Positions 34,256 through 43,997 are shown, numbered from the stretch's first letter. The stretch: DNA of 64,000 bases from Prorocentrum cordatum (GCA_963575745.1 CAUYUJ010008535.1:422671-486670), one strand, 5' to 3'. The notes: generated from the letters alone by a model not told the origin. Made by a program: numbers and translations.

Positions 34256-34829
34256 AGGACGACCGCCAGCACAGACGATTGAGGACGGATGAGGGATGAG
34301 GAGGACGCATGCAGAGGGGGAAGGGAGGAGGGAGGACGAGACGGGAGGGGGGGTACGGTGAGCAGTCAGAGGATGGAGAGGGGAGGGCGTTTGTTCACCG
34401 CTTGTCAGTCGTTGAGTTGACTTCGTCGGCCCTCATCGTAGCCGCCGCCGTGGTCGTCGTACTCGTCGTCCACTCGGACCCGCTCTCATCCCGATGCCTA
34501 CGGCCACACACTCACAGTTGGACGTGCCCGGAATGAGATGCACATATGGGGGTCTCAACCTTTAGTATTTGGCTGCTTCCCGTGCTGTCAAGACAGATGA
34601 CATGCAGGTCCGATGCTTTTCGCCTTACACGCACATACCATGTCAGGGTATCGCTCTCAACGTGCGATGTACTGCATTGAAGTCGTTGTGCCGAAATCAA
34701 GTCAGCAGCTGACACCATGCTGCTGCGTTGTCCTATTTGCGCACGTGCAGGTGCAATGCCTTCTGCAGGAGGGGCTGGGCCCGGCGAAATGCGCTAGTTG
34801 CCTCGCGGGACTTGCAGAGCCGGGTTGGC
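34256..34829. other. gene-free region
   Basis: A GGA-rich patch (34300-34370), then mixed sequence. Between 34512 and 34780 frames on both strands look mildly protein-like and cannot be told apart; no splice sites of note. Confidence 0.35.
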
Positions 34830-35450
34830 CATCCCCTCCCCTGGCGCGTCCATTGGCGTTTCCACTTGCGCGTCTGCTGGCGCGTCCCATGGCTCGTCTG
34901 CGGCACATCCCCAGGCGCGTCGCGCAAAACGTTCCGTGTCGTATCCCATGGCACGTTCTTTGAGGCGTGCCATGGTACGTCCCTTGGCGTGTCCACTGGC
35001 ACGTCGCGCGGCACGTCCCATGGCACGTCCCTTGATCCGCCCCATAGCGCGTTCTCGGTTCGCCCCTTGGCGCGTCCCTTGACGTATTCCGTCTCGCGTC
35101 CCTTGGCACGTCCCGTTGCGCGTGCCTTGGCGGTGCCCCCTGACGCTTCCCTTGGCACACCCCCTGGCGCGTCCCCGGGACCGCCCCCCTGGCACGTCCC
35201 CTGGCGTGTCCCAGGGCGCGTCCCCGAGCACGTCCTGTGGCTCGTCCCTTGGCACCTCCCCCGGCGTGTCCCCCGGTTCGTCCTCCATGGCTTTCCTCCG
35301 CGTCACGCGGCTCGTCCCCTGGCGCGTCCGATGGCGCGTCCCATGCGACTTCCCCCAGCGCGTTCCTCGGCGCATGCCCCGGCGCGCTCCTGGCACAGTT
35401 CGTGGCGCACACTTTCGCCTCCCTCTCGGCCCGTCCCATTTCGGTACTGA
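34830..35450. repeat. minisatellite, ~15-bp units (GGCGCGTCCCNTGGC)
   Basis: About 40 imperfect units such as TGGCACGTCCCTTGGCGCGTC. Because the unit is close to a multiple of three, several frames on both strands stay open for over 200 codons (for example Arg-Pro-Leu-Ala and Arg-Asp-Val-Pro repeats). These frames are artefacts of the period. Confidence 0.85.
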
Positions 35451-35863
35451 AGCGGATCTTGAGCTCGAGCTGGCTGCGCACCCCGCACATTGCGACTGCA
35501 ACCTCTGTGGGGGAGCTAGGTGCGTCGGCGGGTCGAGCTAGATGCCCCAGATCAGTTCGGACAGGTTCGGACGCCAAGGACGACTGGATCCAAAGCGCAA
35601 TACAAGGGTACAGAGTATATCACATTTCAACAAAGCATGAAACACAGCGCAGCACAGCACACCCCCTGCCACGGTATCATCACAATCGATGTATTCAGCA
35701 TTGCCATTGGCTATCGTCCATGCGAGCTGTCTTGAACCGCTCTCATGTCTGGCACTGATGGATTCATTTCTTCTGGGTTATTGGGAGGACCGTGGTTTTC
35801 GAACGATGGTGCACACAGACATTTTGACAATGTGGTTTAGTTGTGGCTAAGCCCCTTTTTCAG
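35451..35863. other. gene-poor region
   Basis: Lower-GC sequence with two overlapping + frames of 60-70 codons and no clear domain. It ends in a strong acceptor, gctaagccccctttttcag-like, used by the next entry. Confidence 0.35.
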
Positions 35864-35963
35864 GCCAGCAGGGGATCCAGGGCGGCTTCATACATTGGAA
35901 TACCATTTCTTTTGAACCCGAGAGGTTACGTGCTTTGGGTATCTGCTCACTGGAACATATCAG
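35864..35963 (+). CDS. candidate exon of unknown gene
   Basis: Strong acceptor (ccccttttt cag) and donor CAG|GTATCA. The frame that respects both reads QQGIQGGFIHWNTISFEP then ERLRALGICSLEHIR. A second frame is also open, so identity is uncertain. No family is recognised. Confidence 0.4.
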
Positions 35964-36708
35964 GTATCAAGTGCATTGATGAAAGTAAAGTTGCTCAGCT
36001 GCTGAAGCCTAATCCTCGCAATCTGATTGCCCCCCCAAAGGGGGGGCGCGGATTTCACCGTCACCATAAGACGGTGCGCCATGTCCTTTGCGTCCTCTCC
36101 TAATCCATGTTTCCCTTCCTTTTATTCCCTTCCCTCTGGCTCCCTCCCTCCCTCACTCCCCCACTTCGATGAAGTTGTTTCTTCATGTCTTCATCCTTCC
36201 ACAACCTCCGTTCAAGCCGAGATCATCGTCTTCCATCACCGATCCCCCCGTCTCCCTTCGCCTCCCGTTCCTCCCCATCCACTCACCTTCATGTCAGACT
36301 CGGGTCACTCCCCTCCCGTTGCACTCCAATCCCCCCCCAGAACCCCTCGCCATTCCTCCCCCGTCTCCTCCTTAGTGCTCGTCCGTCTCCTCGTTGTCCT
36401 CCTCCTCCTCCTTCGTTCTCTCTCCAGGGGTCTCTGGATGTCCTGGGATGGTTAGAGGCCTCCGAAGAGGTCCCCAGAGGCCTCCAGAGGCCTCCGAAGG
36501 CCCCGAAGCAGTAATATACAACTAAAAAACAACTTGAATACTCCCCTTGTACATTCTTCTGCCGAGCCCTCGTATTCATCCTTTCTCCTCCTCTTCCGCC
36601 TTCTTTTGCTTTTCGTCCTTCACCCGGCACCAGACCCGTCCTCTCTCCTCCTCGAAGTGTGGTGCGGCCGGGCCGGGAGGATCTGGCTCATTCGCGACGG
36701 ATGGCGGA
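35964..36708. other. gene-free region, largely pyrimidine-rich
   Basis: TCC- and CTCC-rich from 36090 to 36430 (a decayed microsatellite), then mixed. A GGTCCCCAGAGGCCTCCAGA repeat occurs near 36465. No exon is called. Confidence 0.4.
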
Positions 36709-36955
36709 GCGGAACAACAAGGCTTGGTGGCGGAGGGAGGTGATCGTTTCTTGTTCACTGTTCCGCCGATCGGCGTGGGCCCTCGCACCCCGTCCCCTCC
36801 CCCCCCAATGGAGTAGATCTTGGCTGTTTTTTTGCGCCTGTTTCAGGCAGGTGGAGTCTCCCCCATGGGTCGCACTGTTGCAAACAGACGCATGAAGCAG
36901 AGGTCCGGAGCCAGACCCCCCTTTCCCCCCCTTTCCGTCCAATGTCGAAGTGCCG
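36709..36955. repeat. dispersed repeat, family F10 (copy 1)
   Basis: TGTTCCGCCGATCGGCGTGG, CCCTCGCACCCC, TGGAGTAGATCTTGGCTGT and AGCAGAGGTCCGGAGCCAG in order, ending at AATGTCGAAGTGCCGA. Copies: 37125-37330 and 51600-51835. No clear inverted ends. Confidence 0.75.
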
Positions 36956-37124
36956 AATAAAAAACGCTCACGAGATGGGAGAGGGGACAGCATCTCCAAG
37001 GAGTGAGCCCCACAGCACCATCCTTCGCCTTGGTCAGCCGCAGAACACCATCTTTGCGAGCAGTGAGACATCGCAGCACCGGGCCTCGATCCCTTGTCCA
37101 ATCCATCTAGTCCCGCGTTGCCCA

Positions 37125-37330
37125 CCCAGCCATGTGGTCGTTTCCTTATTCATGGTTTTTGCGATCGGCGCGGGCCTCGCACCCCCAACTCCCCCCCATG
37201 GAGTCGATCTTGGTTGTTTTGGACGCACCGCTGCAAACAGTCGCACCAAGCAGAGGTCCGGAGTCAGCCCCCCCCCCTTCCCCCTCCTCCGCCAAATGCC
37301 GAAACGCCGCATCAGAAAACGCTCACCATG
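37125..37330. repeat. dispersed repeat, family F10 (copy 2)
   Basis: Matches copy 1 with small indels (TTTTTGCGATCGGCGCGGGC, TGGAGTCGATCTTGGTTGT, AGCAGAGGTCCGGAGTCAG). The 170 bases between copies 1 and 2 are unrelated sequence. Confidence 0.75.
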
Positions 37331-37369
37331 TCGTCCAAGCCGGCGCCTCGCCTCGGGCGTCGCAGGTCG

Positions 37370-37500
37370 CGACGGCCGGCGTTTTTGCGCATGGTTTCCG
37401 GCGTCGGGGTGCCGCCTTCGGGCCCGGGTGCCTCGGGGTGAACAGCCGGCCCTCGCGGAAGGGGTCGTGCTTCTGGGGGGGGGCATTGCACGAAGGAAAC
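37370..37500 (+). CDS. candidate exon of unknown gene
   Basis: Between gggcgtcgcag and the donor GTAAGTCGG one frame reads VATAGVFAHGFRRRGAAFG then LGVNSRPSRKGS and ALHEGN, leaving one base of a codon. The acceptor lacks a good pyrimidine tract and a second frame is open, so this is weak. Confidence 0.25.
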
Positions 37501-38509
37501 GGTAAGTCGGATGAGATGCAGCGGTGGCCCCAGCAAACCGACAACTCTGGGCATTCGGAGGCCGTTTGTTGGCCCCGCGGCCGTCACAGAGTCATTCGGG
37601 GTGGGGCAATGGTCGGGGACCTGGGGGTCTTCGGGCCTTCCCCGTTGGTCTTGATGGGATTCTTGAATGGAGTGGGGCATGGAATAATGAGGAGCCGGGG
37701 GAGAGTGAGCGAGGGAAAGTGGCAGAACGAGGAAGGGGAGGGAGTCAGGGAGACGCACGGGGAGAGAGGGGACGGGGGAGGAGGAGGTTGCAGTGAGATC
37801 GGAGTAGAGGGACGGTGATGATTGGATTAATACGTCCCCAGGACGAAAGTTGTTCCCTCTTGGGCGCGGAACGACGGCTTAAACTCTGGAGCAGATGCGA
37901 GTGAGATAACCGCCGTCGGAGCCCGTGAAGTTCGCGCGGATCCAATTGTGGGTGTGGCGTTTGCTTTGGTGGATCCGATTGCCGTCCGCGCGGATCCGAT
38001 TTCGGATTTGCTGGATCCGTGTTCGGTCTTATTTTTTAACGGTGGATCCGATTTTTACCCCGATACAATTTTTTGTTACCAAATTGAAACGGGGGACCCG
38101 GAATAACCGGATCCGCGGACCCCAGAACCCGCCCGTGTTAACATTCTACGGGGGAAGGGGGTTCGGTCATGAATTTCCAACTCATCATCGCAATTTGCAC
38201 CTCAAGTGGAAAATCTTCGTCCTGCGTAAGTAGGGAGCCCAGAGAAACTATGCAGGAAAGGGAGGCGTAGTGGGAGGGAGGACGGGCGTATATGGAGGCG
38301 GAAAGATGGAGGGGAGGGGGATATGAGAGAGGGAGCGGAATTGTGGGAGGAGGGGGGGACCAGGTGAACAAAATGGCGATGAGGAAGATGCAGGATATGT
38401 TAGAATAAGGGGGTGGATGATAGTAGTGAGCAGGAGAAGAAGCAGGAGGGAGAAGTCTCAGGGATGTCCGCCGGGTGAGGGTGCGTTGCGACCCGGCGCC
38501 GATCTAGAG
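37501..38509. other. gene-poor region
   Basis: A purine-rich stretch (37680-37800); repeated GGATCCGATT phrases (37935-38070); a good donor GTAAGTAGG at 38228 with a preceding frame MNFQLIIAICTSS that might be an exon; and a second purine-rich stretch to 38450. Confidence 0.35.
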
Positions 38510-38620
38510 CAGACGGAGGAGGAGTTGGAAGAGGAGGGCTTGGGAGATCGGGGTCCGATGTTAGTCCGCAGGGGCAGGACGCTGATGTCTGTTAGCGTGA
38601 ACAAGAGCGATTCTGAAGGA
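38510..38620 (+). CDS. coiled-coil/acidic gene, candidate exon 1
   Basis: One frame reads QTEEELEEEGLGDRGPML then RRGRTLMSVSVNKSDSEG. GRTLMSVS with acidic residues after it resembles GTPMMSVS in the exon at 48952, and both are followed by a Met-Asp/Glu..Ile-Arg..Leu-Glu-Lys helix. The 5' boundary (tctagag|CAG) is plausible; the 3' boundary is not fixed. A stop follows at 38630, so splicing is required before it. Confidence 0.45.
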
Positions 38621-38904
38621 AGCGGGTCCTGAAGGAGGAGGAATTTCTGCGAGACGGGAGGAAGAGTTCTTGCCACTCCCTCCTCCCCCTCATCCCGATC
38701 CTCATCCCCCCCCCCCCTGGTTTCTCCTCTCTCCCTCCCTCTCTCCTCCTCCTCCCTCCCCCTATGCCTCCTCCCCGCATCCCTACTCATGGCTTCTCCT
38801 CCTGCTCCTCCTCCTCCTCCTCCTCCGTCCCCTCCCTCTCCTCCTCCTTCTTCTCCAGGAGCACGCACGCTGGCGGCGAGCATTTGGCCCGTCGGCGCCC
38901 CCAG

Positions 38905-38949
38905 GCGCGCATGGACCAGATAGACCGCATACGGAAGAAGCTCGAGAAG
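38905..38949 (+). CDS. coiled-coil gene exon (MDQI...LEK)
   Basis: After cgcccccag the frame reads ARMDQIDRIRKKLEK and meets AAG|GCCGGC, the same AAG|GC context as at 41728 and 49068. A longer version starting at 38859 (after ttcttctccag) is also possible. Third positions are mostly G or C. The helix is short and charged; no function can be named. Confidence 0.5.
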
Positions 38950-39048
38950 GCCGGCTGCTCACGTCGAGCGCACTCCCAGATTGATGGGCCAATTTTTCAC
39001 CACAACTACCATATGCAGGACGGGCGAGAAGGGAGGATGGGAAGGTCC

Positions 39049-39165
39049 TCCTCCTCCTCTTCCTCCTTCTCCTCCTCTTCCCCCTCCTCCTCCTCCTCCT
39101 CCTCCTCCTCCTCCTCCTCCTCCTCCTCCTCCTCCTCCTCCTCCTCCTCCTCCTCCCTCTCCTAC
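39049..39165. repeat. (TCC)n microsatellite
   Basis: Uninterrupted CTCCTC run for most of its length. Confidence 0.95.
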
Positions 39166-39373
39166 CTATGGTAGTGGTGCTGGAGACTTGGCCAATCTAA
39201 GACCACCCCATTCACGCCCCTGGTGGCGCATGGGCCAGGGCTTTCTAGAGGAGGAGCGCCGAGGAGGTTCGGGCCATGCTGGTCGCCACATGCTTCGGCC
39301 TCTCGGGAGGCCCCGCCGCGGGTCCCAGTCCCCTCAAGCATCGATCCGCGGTGAACAGATGGCCAGGGTAGAC
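39166..39373. other. unassigned segment
   Basis: Mixed sequence; its last eight bases (39366-39373, GGGTAGAC) are the left target duplication of the F8 element. Confidence 0.5.
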
Positions 39374-39567
39374 TTAAGTCGGCCCTGCTCTACAGGAGGC
39401 TTATACAAAAATAGCCAAATCATAGTCAGGGGACGATGTTGCGACTATTCTTGACTATTTTCGAATATCTAATGAATTTCTTGAACGTTTCGTCCTTTTC
39501 GCATATGTAATCAATGTCTTAAATTTGTCGTCCAACATAGGCATGTAGGGGGACATGCCCGACCTAA
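39374..39567. mobile_element. TIR element, family F8 (copy 2, 194 bp)
   Basis: TTAAGTCGGCCCTGCTCTAC at the left is mirrored by GTAGGGGGACATGCCCGACC at the right, ending TAA. An exact 8-bp duplication, GGGTAGAC, flanks it (39366-39373 and 39568-39575). The AT-rich interior resembles copies at 23588 and 57298. Confidence 0.92.
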
Positions 39568-40145
39568 GGGTAGACCCCTAGGAGCGATCTCCGGGGTCGG
39601 ATTTTGAGCGGACGCCCCCTGCCCCAAGGGGCACATCTTGAGAGTGCCCACCGCATCTCTGCACGCTGCAGGGCGTGCGGTTCTGCGAGGGCGACCCCCT
39701 CTGGGAGGCCCCAGGCCGCCCCCCTCGCGCACGCCCCCCTCCTCCCCTCGCCGCCAGGCCGTGCAGAGGGCACGACGGGCGCCCCCGTCCCGCGCTTTGG
39801 GCTCCAGGTCCCCCGCGGTCGGAGCTTCGCTCGAGGTGTGTCGGACAACAGCGGGCATCGACGTGTCCTCCAGGAGGAGGAGGAGGAGGAAAGCACGGGA
39901 AATGCTGACCGACGTCTTGCTGGGTACTCTGGGAGGGCGGGGGGTCCCTCGTCCGTCCGTCCTGCCTGTGCCTTCCCCCTGTATGCCTCCATCGCCTCTC
40001 CCGGGCGTCCCAGAAGGCCAGACATTTTTCAAGTGCGAGAAAGAGATTGACCCGGGCGTTCCACGCTGAACACCAACCGGTGCCCCTCCTCGTCTTCGGG
40101 GCCCACGGGAAAGAACACACCGTAGTCTCTGTGTGCCCCGGACAG
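39568..40145. other. gene-poor region
   Basis: GC-rich mixed sequence with frames open on both strands. It ends with the acceptor tctgtgtgccccggacag used by the next exon. Confidence 0.35.
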
Positions 40146-40219
40146 CGGAGATTGCTCAAGACTGCATGGCTCGCGCGGAGGCAAAAACCAGGGCTGATGT
40201 TGGCAGAGAGGATTTTGCG
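40146..40219 (+). CDS. candidate exon, helical
   Basis: Acceptor ctctgtgtgccccggacag, donor GCG|GTAAGA. The frame reads EIAQDCMARAEAKTRADVG then REDFA, leaving phase 0, which is what the exon at 41265 needs. The intron that follows contains a weak F1-like segment (40300-40400). Function unknown. Confidence 0.5.
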
Positions 40220-40637
40220 GTAAGACCCCCCTTCCACCTCAGCACGTTCATAGAAGGAAACACAACATCACGGTTCGGATACCCTCGCGGATTTGTAGTG
40301 TCGGCGTTGGACCCCGCATCCCTCCCCAGCGCGCGGAGCGCGACAGGGGCGCCGCCGAGGGTGTGGGCAGGGGTGTCCAGCGCTGGCGCAAGAAACCCGA
40401 GCGGACCTTAGTGGAAGTATTCGAGTGTTTTCCCACAAGTACTCGGTTCTTGTTATTTGAGAAGCCCATCTGCCTCATTTCTCCCTCCACCCCCCCCTCC
40501 TACTCCATAGTCGCTCAAACCCCTTTCAGACTAGCTCAGTTCCACTCACCCACACCCAGATTCATTCAACATCAGGCGAGACTCACTCATGCCCAGACCC
40601 ACACATACTCAGATCCATCCATACTTATACCCACGAC
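40220..40637 (+). other. intron segment with F1-like and CACTCA-like sequence
   Basis: Starts GTAAGA. GCGCGCGGAGCGCGACAGGG at 40330 and GTCCAGCGCTGGCGCAAGAA at 40376 recall F1. CACTCACCCACACCCAGA and CATACTCAGATCC near 40545-40625 resemble the repeat at 33130. Confidence 0.45.
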
Positions 40638-40946
40638 GTGGCCGCATCGCTGTCGAACCTTGGCAGAGTGTCTTTCACACCCGCCGCAGCTGCAGCCGCA
40701 CCGGCCGCTACCACCCTCGTGCGGCGATGTTGTATCGAGGCGGTGGCCAGGACCACATCCGTGCTCGGGCAGCTGCCAGAGGGCACGCACCCACGATGGT
40801 GCAGCACGCCCCCCCGCGTCCACGAGAAAGTGTGGCATTTGCAGACCCAGCGCTCCGAGTGCGCTGCTGGCGCTGCGAAGCTGTCGGCGCTGTGCCCCGC
40901 GGGGCTGCACAGCCCCCGGCGCGGACCTCGTCTGGAGACGGCGTGA
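40638..40946 (+). CDS. unknown protein-like open frame ending at TGA
   Basis: The frame reads ASLSNLGRVSFTPAAAAAAP, TLVRRCCIEAVARTTSVLG, EGTHPRWCSTPPRVHEKVWH and continues to RLETA and a stop, with strong G/C preference at third positions. No good ATG or acceptor fixes the start. It could be a terminal exon or continue through a donor at GGC|GTGAAG. A second frame across 40930-41070 (TSLILNGQLMQKEEAEG) is also coding-like. Confidence 0.35.
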   Translation: MAASLSNLGRVSFTPAAAAAAPAATTLVRRCCIEAVARTTSVLGQLPEGTHPRWCSTPPRVHEKVWHLQTQRSECAAGAAKLSALCPAGLHSPRRGPRLETA

Positions 40947-41099
40947 AGCAAGCGGTGCCACGCCCTGATGGCACCAGCTTGATCCTCAATGGGCAGTTGA
41001 TGCAGAAGGAGGAGGCGGAAGGAGCTGGCGACACCAGCACCATCCGGCCTCGGGGCTCAAGAGACGGGGGTCAGTGCAAACGGGAGTCAGCCAGAGCGC

Positions 41100-41262
41100 C
41101 CGATCTTGCAGGGTCCTGCGGGGCCCGAGTCGCGTTGACCCGGGCTCGGGCGCAGGATCCTGCAGGATCCTTCGCATTGACCCGGGTTTGGGTGCAGGAT
41201 CTTGCAGGATCTTGCAGGATTCTGCAAGGCCTGACTGACCCGGGTTTGGATTGATCCGGGTC
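41100..41262. repeat. short minisatellite (GCAGGATCTT)
   Basis: GCAGGATCCTGCAGGATCC, TTGCAGGATCTTGCAGGAT and TTGACCCGGGTTTGG phrases alternate; it lies just upstream of the exon at 41265. Confidence 0.7.
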
Positions 41263-41264
41263 AG

Positions 41265-41728
41265 AAGATCCCCGAGGGCCACATCCAGCAAGGAGGTCCA
41301 CGAGGCCTCCCCGCGCTGAAGACAGGTAGTGCCGCGAGCAGGGCGCCCTGAGCCAGTGACAGGGATGCCACACGACGCTCCCCGGCTCCTCGCGACGGCA
41401 GCGGTGGTGCCGTCACCTCGTTTCTCCTGGAATCAAAAAAACACCATGAACACACACTGTTGGCGCTGCGCGCGGATTTCTTGGATCCGCGCCAGACCCC
41501 CCCCCCCCTCCCTGGCGCGCGGAGCGCGGCAGGGGCGGCGCCGTGGTGCCGAAGGGGCGCCCAGCGCGGAGCCAAAAAATCCGCGCCGAGCGCCAACTGC
41601 TTCTGTTTGTGGCGTTTTTCGTTCTTCCAGTCACCTCGTTTCTCCTGGAGGGGCCAGGGGGCGGCCGCGAGGAGAAGGCCGACTTCGCCGACGAGCTCCA
41701 GCGGATGCGGAGGGACGCGCAGCAGAAG
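41265..41728 (+). CDS. coiled-coil gene, two exons around an F1 intron
   Basis: Exons 41265-41325 and 41631-41728. The first reads KIPEGHIQQGGPRGLPALKT and ends with G; the second opens TC, making GTC (Val), and reads TSFLLEGPGGGREEKADFAD then ELQRMRRDAQQK. The intron (41326-41630) is GTAGTG to TTCCAG and contains an F1 element. The second exon ends AAG|GCCCTG, a GC donor. The charged helix EELQ..RR-type tail resembles the helices at 38905 and 48952. Function unknown; no domain named. Confidence 0.6.
41432..41629. repeat. foldback introner-like element, family F1 (copy 3)
   Basis: TGTTGGCGCTGCGCGCGGAT and TTCTTGGATCCGCGCC on the left are mirrored by GGAGCCAAAAAATCCGCGCC and GAGCGCCAAC on the right; the 3' end is TTTTTCGTTCTTCCAG. 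The 20 bases GTCACCTCGTTTCTCCTGGA occur on both sides (41412-41431 and 41630-41649). Confidence 0.88.
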
Positions 41729-41819
41729 GCCCTGCCCCCGCGCGCACCCGCCGCGCCTCCTCCGCCCCTCGGGGGCGCACCGCCCGCCAGAAGCAGGGGC
41801 GCCAACCGGCCTGCCCCCG

Positions 41820-42047
41820 TCCGCGCCCCAGACCGTCTCCTCCTTGAGGCTGGGATGTGCATCGCCCCCCAGTCGCCCACCTCCTCCTTCTCCTTCTCCT
41901 CTGCCTCCTCCTACCCCTCCTCCTCCCCCTCCTCCTCCTCCTCCTCCTCCTCTCCTCCTCCTCCTCCTCCTCCTCCTCCTCCGCCTCTTCCTCCTCCGCC
42001 TCCTCCTCCTCCTCCTCCTCCTCCTCCTCCTCCTCCTCCTCCTCCTC

Positions 42048-42078
<31 letters not shown>

Positions 42079-42125
42079 GTCCGCGCCCCGACCACCTCCT
42101 CCCTGAGGCTGGGATGTGCACACGC
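41820..42125. repeat. (TCC)n microsatellite flanked by a ~45-bp direct repeat
   Basis: The TCC run (about 41880-42072) is flanked by CCGTCTCCTCCTTGAGGCTG / GGATGTGCA at 41828-41861 and CCACCTCCTCCCTGAGGCTG / GGATGTGCA at 42091-42120. The duplication implies slippage or recombination around the repeat. Confidence 0.85.
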
Positions 42126-42149
42126 CCACCGGCCAGGGAACCCATACGC

Positions 42150-42335
42150 ACGGACTGAAACGTTCGACGCTCCTCGCGGATTTTTCTTGGATCCGCGCTG
42201 GGACCCCCTTGGCGGCGCTTCCGGCGCCACCCCTGGCGCGCTCCGCGCGCCAGGGAGCGTCGTCCGGCGCGGATCCAAGAAATCCGCGCCAGGTCCGTCG
42301 AAAGTTATGTTTATGCCGTGATCTCTTCTTCTAGC
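42150..42335. repeat. foldback introner-like element, family F1 (copy 4)
   Basis: Left arm CGCTCCTCGCGGATTTTTCT, centre CTGGCGCGCTCCGCGCGCCA, right arm GCGCGGATCCAAGAAATCCG, and a 3' end tgatctcttcttctag ending at 42335. The last is a good splice acceptor; a following frame (LQAAVVELVGPTGPT) might be exonic. Confidence 0.85.
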
Positions 42336-42856
42336 TTTGCAGGCAGCGGTTGTGGAGCTAGTGGGGCCCACAGGGCCCACAGGTCGGGGGCAACGATAGG
42401 GCGGGATATAAGCATAGGGGGGGGGCATCGACCCCAGTCGCCATCTGATCGCCGATAGGGGCTCAACGTAGCCCCATCCTGTCCAGGAAAGGACGGATTC
42501 ACGATCGGGGGCCGATCGCATATCTATCGGCGATGTGTCGCCGATTCCATGCCGATGGTTCTCCACCCGTGCCTATACCCCCTATTTTTGCCCCTCAGCA
42601 TACAGTCAGCCCGCATGGGAAGGATGGGCAACCTTCCCAAGGGTGCCCCTGCATCCTTGCCTCCTCTGCCCATCCTTGGCCACTTTCTCTGGCCGCGCCC
42701 CGCTCGAGAAGCTTCGGAATGGGCGTCCAAGGCCCTTGCATCCTTTTCGCGCATCCTTCTGGTACGGGCTGACTGCATCGGGGGCCGATCGCCGATCTAT
42801 CGGCGATGTATCGCCGATTCCAGGTCGAAGTTTCCCCCCTTTGCTTATGCCCCCTA
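42336..42856. repeat. ~270-bp spaced duplication with GCCGAT palindromes
   Basis: GGGGGCCGATCGCATATCTA then TCGGCGATGTGTCGCCGATT at 42505 recurs at 42780 as GGGGGCCGATCGCCGATCTA then TCGGCGATGTATCGCCGATT. The palindromic core is that of family F3. Confidence 0.7.
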
Positions 42857-43065
42857 TCTCGGCTGCGAGCGAGGGGGGGGGAAGTGAGAAGGAGATGGCC
42901 TTCTCAGAAGGCGGTGGGATTTCTCAGAAGGCTTCCAGCCTTCTGAGAGGTTTTTTTGTGTCTTGGGGGAAGGCTTCGAAAACTTCTGAGAAGGCCGGGG
43001 GGGCTTCCGAGCCTTCTGAGAAGGCCTTCTCTTTCGCATTTCCCCCCCTGGCTCGCCGCCGACTA
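42857..43065. repeat. foldback element, family F4 (copy 2)
   Basis: TCGGCTGCGAGCGAGGGGGG, AGTGAGAAGGAGATGGCCTT and CTCAGAA on the left are mirrored by TTCTGAGAAGGCCTTCTCTT, CGCATTTCCCCCCC and GGCTCGCCGCCGA on the right: TIRs of about 50 bases. Confidence 0.88.
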
Positions 43066-43077
43066 CAGCGGGCCCAT

Positions 43078-43233
43078 ATCAAGAAACAAGTACCCTGCTT
43101 GCCTCCAGGGTGCCCTGGGTCTCTTGAGTTTCGATGGTCTTGCCCTGGAGAGCGTGACGTCCCCACACCAGTAATCAATGGACGTCCTGGGGTCTCAGGG
43201 TTGGGCTTCTCGCGGCAGGTTTCTTGTGGTCGG
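43078..43233. repeat. MITE-like element, family F11 (copy 2)
   Basis: Aligns with 7082-7234 throughout (TGCCTCCAGGGTGCCCTGGG, AGCGTGACGTCCCCACACCA, CCTGGGGTCTCAGGGTTGGG). It lies directly between an F4 and an F5 copy. Confidence 0.75.
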
Positions 43234-43248
43234 GCCCCCACTGTATCT

Positions 43249-43386
43249 CAGGAGGGGAAAAACACACAGACACAAATTATCGTCGATTTCCCTGAAAATA
43301 TGGGAAAACGTGGGACCCAGAAAATATGGGCAACTATGGGGAATCCTGTCATTTGTGTCTGTTTACTTGTCTGCCCCAGGGCCCCT
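43249..43386. repeat. MITE-like element, family F5 (copy 2)
   Basis: AAACACACAGACACAAATT at the left and CATTTGTGTCTGTTTACTTG at the right are inverted; TGAAAATATGGGAAAACGTG lies inside. Confidence 0.85.
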
Positions 43387-43602
43387 TCCGTATCGCTGCC
43401 CCGCGGCGCACGTCCCGCTCTGCCGCCCCCTCTGGGGTCCTGGGGCACCGCCCGCCCGAGGCGCTGGATCTGCGTGTCCCTCCCCGTTCCCCCCCGCCGT
43501 GCCACCTCTGGGGCACCGTCGACGCGCTGCCGCGCGGGACGCCAAGGAAGACACGAGCCCAGAGATCTTCTCGCATCGAAGAAATCGAGACGGACGCGTT
43601 TC
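43387..43602. other. unassigned GC-rich segment
   Basis: No gene or repeat family recognised. Several frames are open because of composition. Confidence 0.35.
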
Positions 43603-43797
43603 TCGGGCCGGACGAAAGGTGGGGATTGGGAAAGGGGGGGGTACGAAATTTGCTGCATAGAGCTGGTTTCGGCCCCGCCGAGGGGCCCATTCCTCGATAC
43701 ATGGCCGCCTCCGGCGCGGGGAGGCGCCGGGAAAATCAGCTACGTGAGCTGATTCTCAAACCCCCCCTTTGCTATCCACCCCTTTCGCCCGACCCGA
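43603..43797. mobile_element. MITE, family F7 (copy 1; empty site for F6)
   Basis: TCGGGCCGGACGAAAGGTGG at the left is mirrored by CCCCTTTCGCCCGACCCGA at the right (about 31-bp TIRs). At 43641-43656 it reads GTACGAAATTTGCTGC uninterrupted, which is the empty version of the site where an F6 MITE sits in the sister copy. Confidence 0.85.
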
Positions 43798-43997
43798 GTT
43801 TCGCCGCTCTCCGCCGTTCGAGGCCCTCGCCGGGCCCCGGGACCGTCAAGCAACGGCCCAGCGGATGGGACAAACCACGACATCGGACCTTTGGGAAGGG
43901 GCGTTCTTGGCCACGGCGAGCTTCGGCCACGGACAGGATCCCCGAGCAGTCAACCCGCATAGCAGGTCTGGGCAACCTTCCCACGGGCACCCTTGCT

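Noticed and set aside
34702-35577. 291-codon minus-strand and 240-codon plus-strand frames
   Set aside because: Both arise from a ~15-bp tandem repeat whose period is close to a multiple of three; they overlap and neither has non-repeat domain content.
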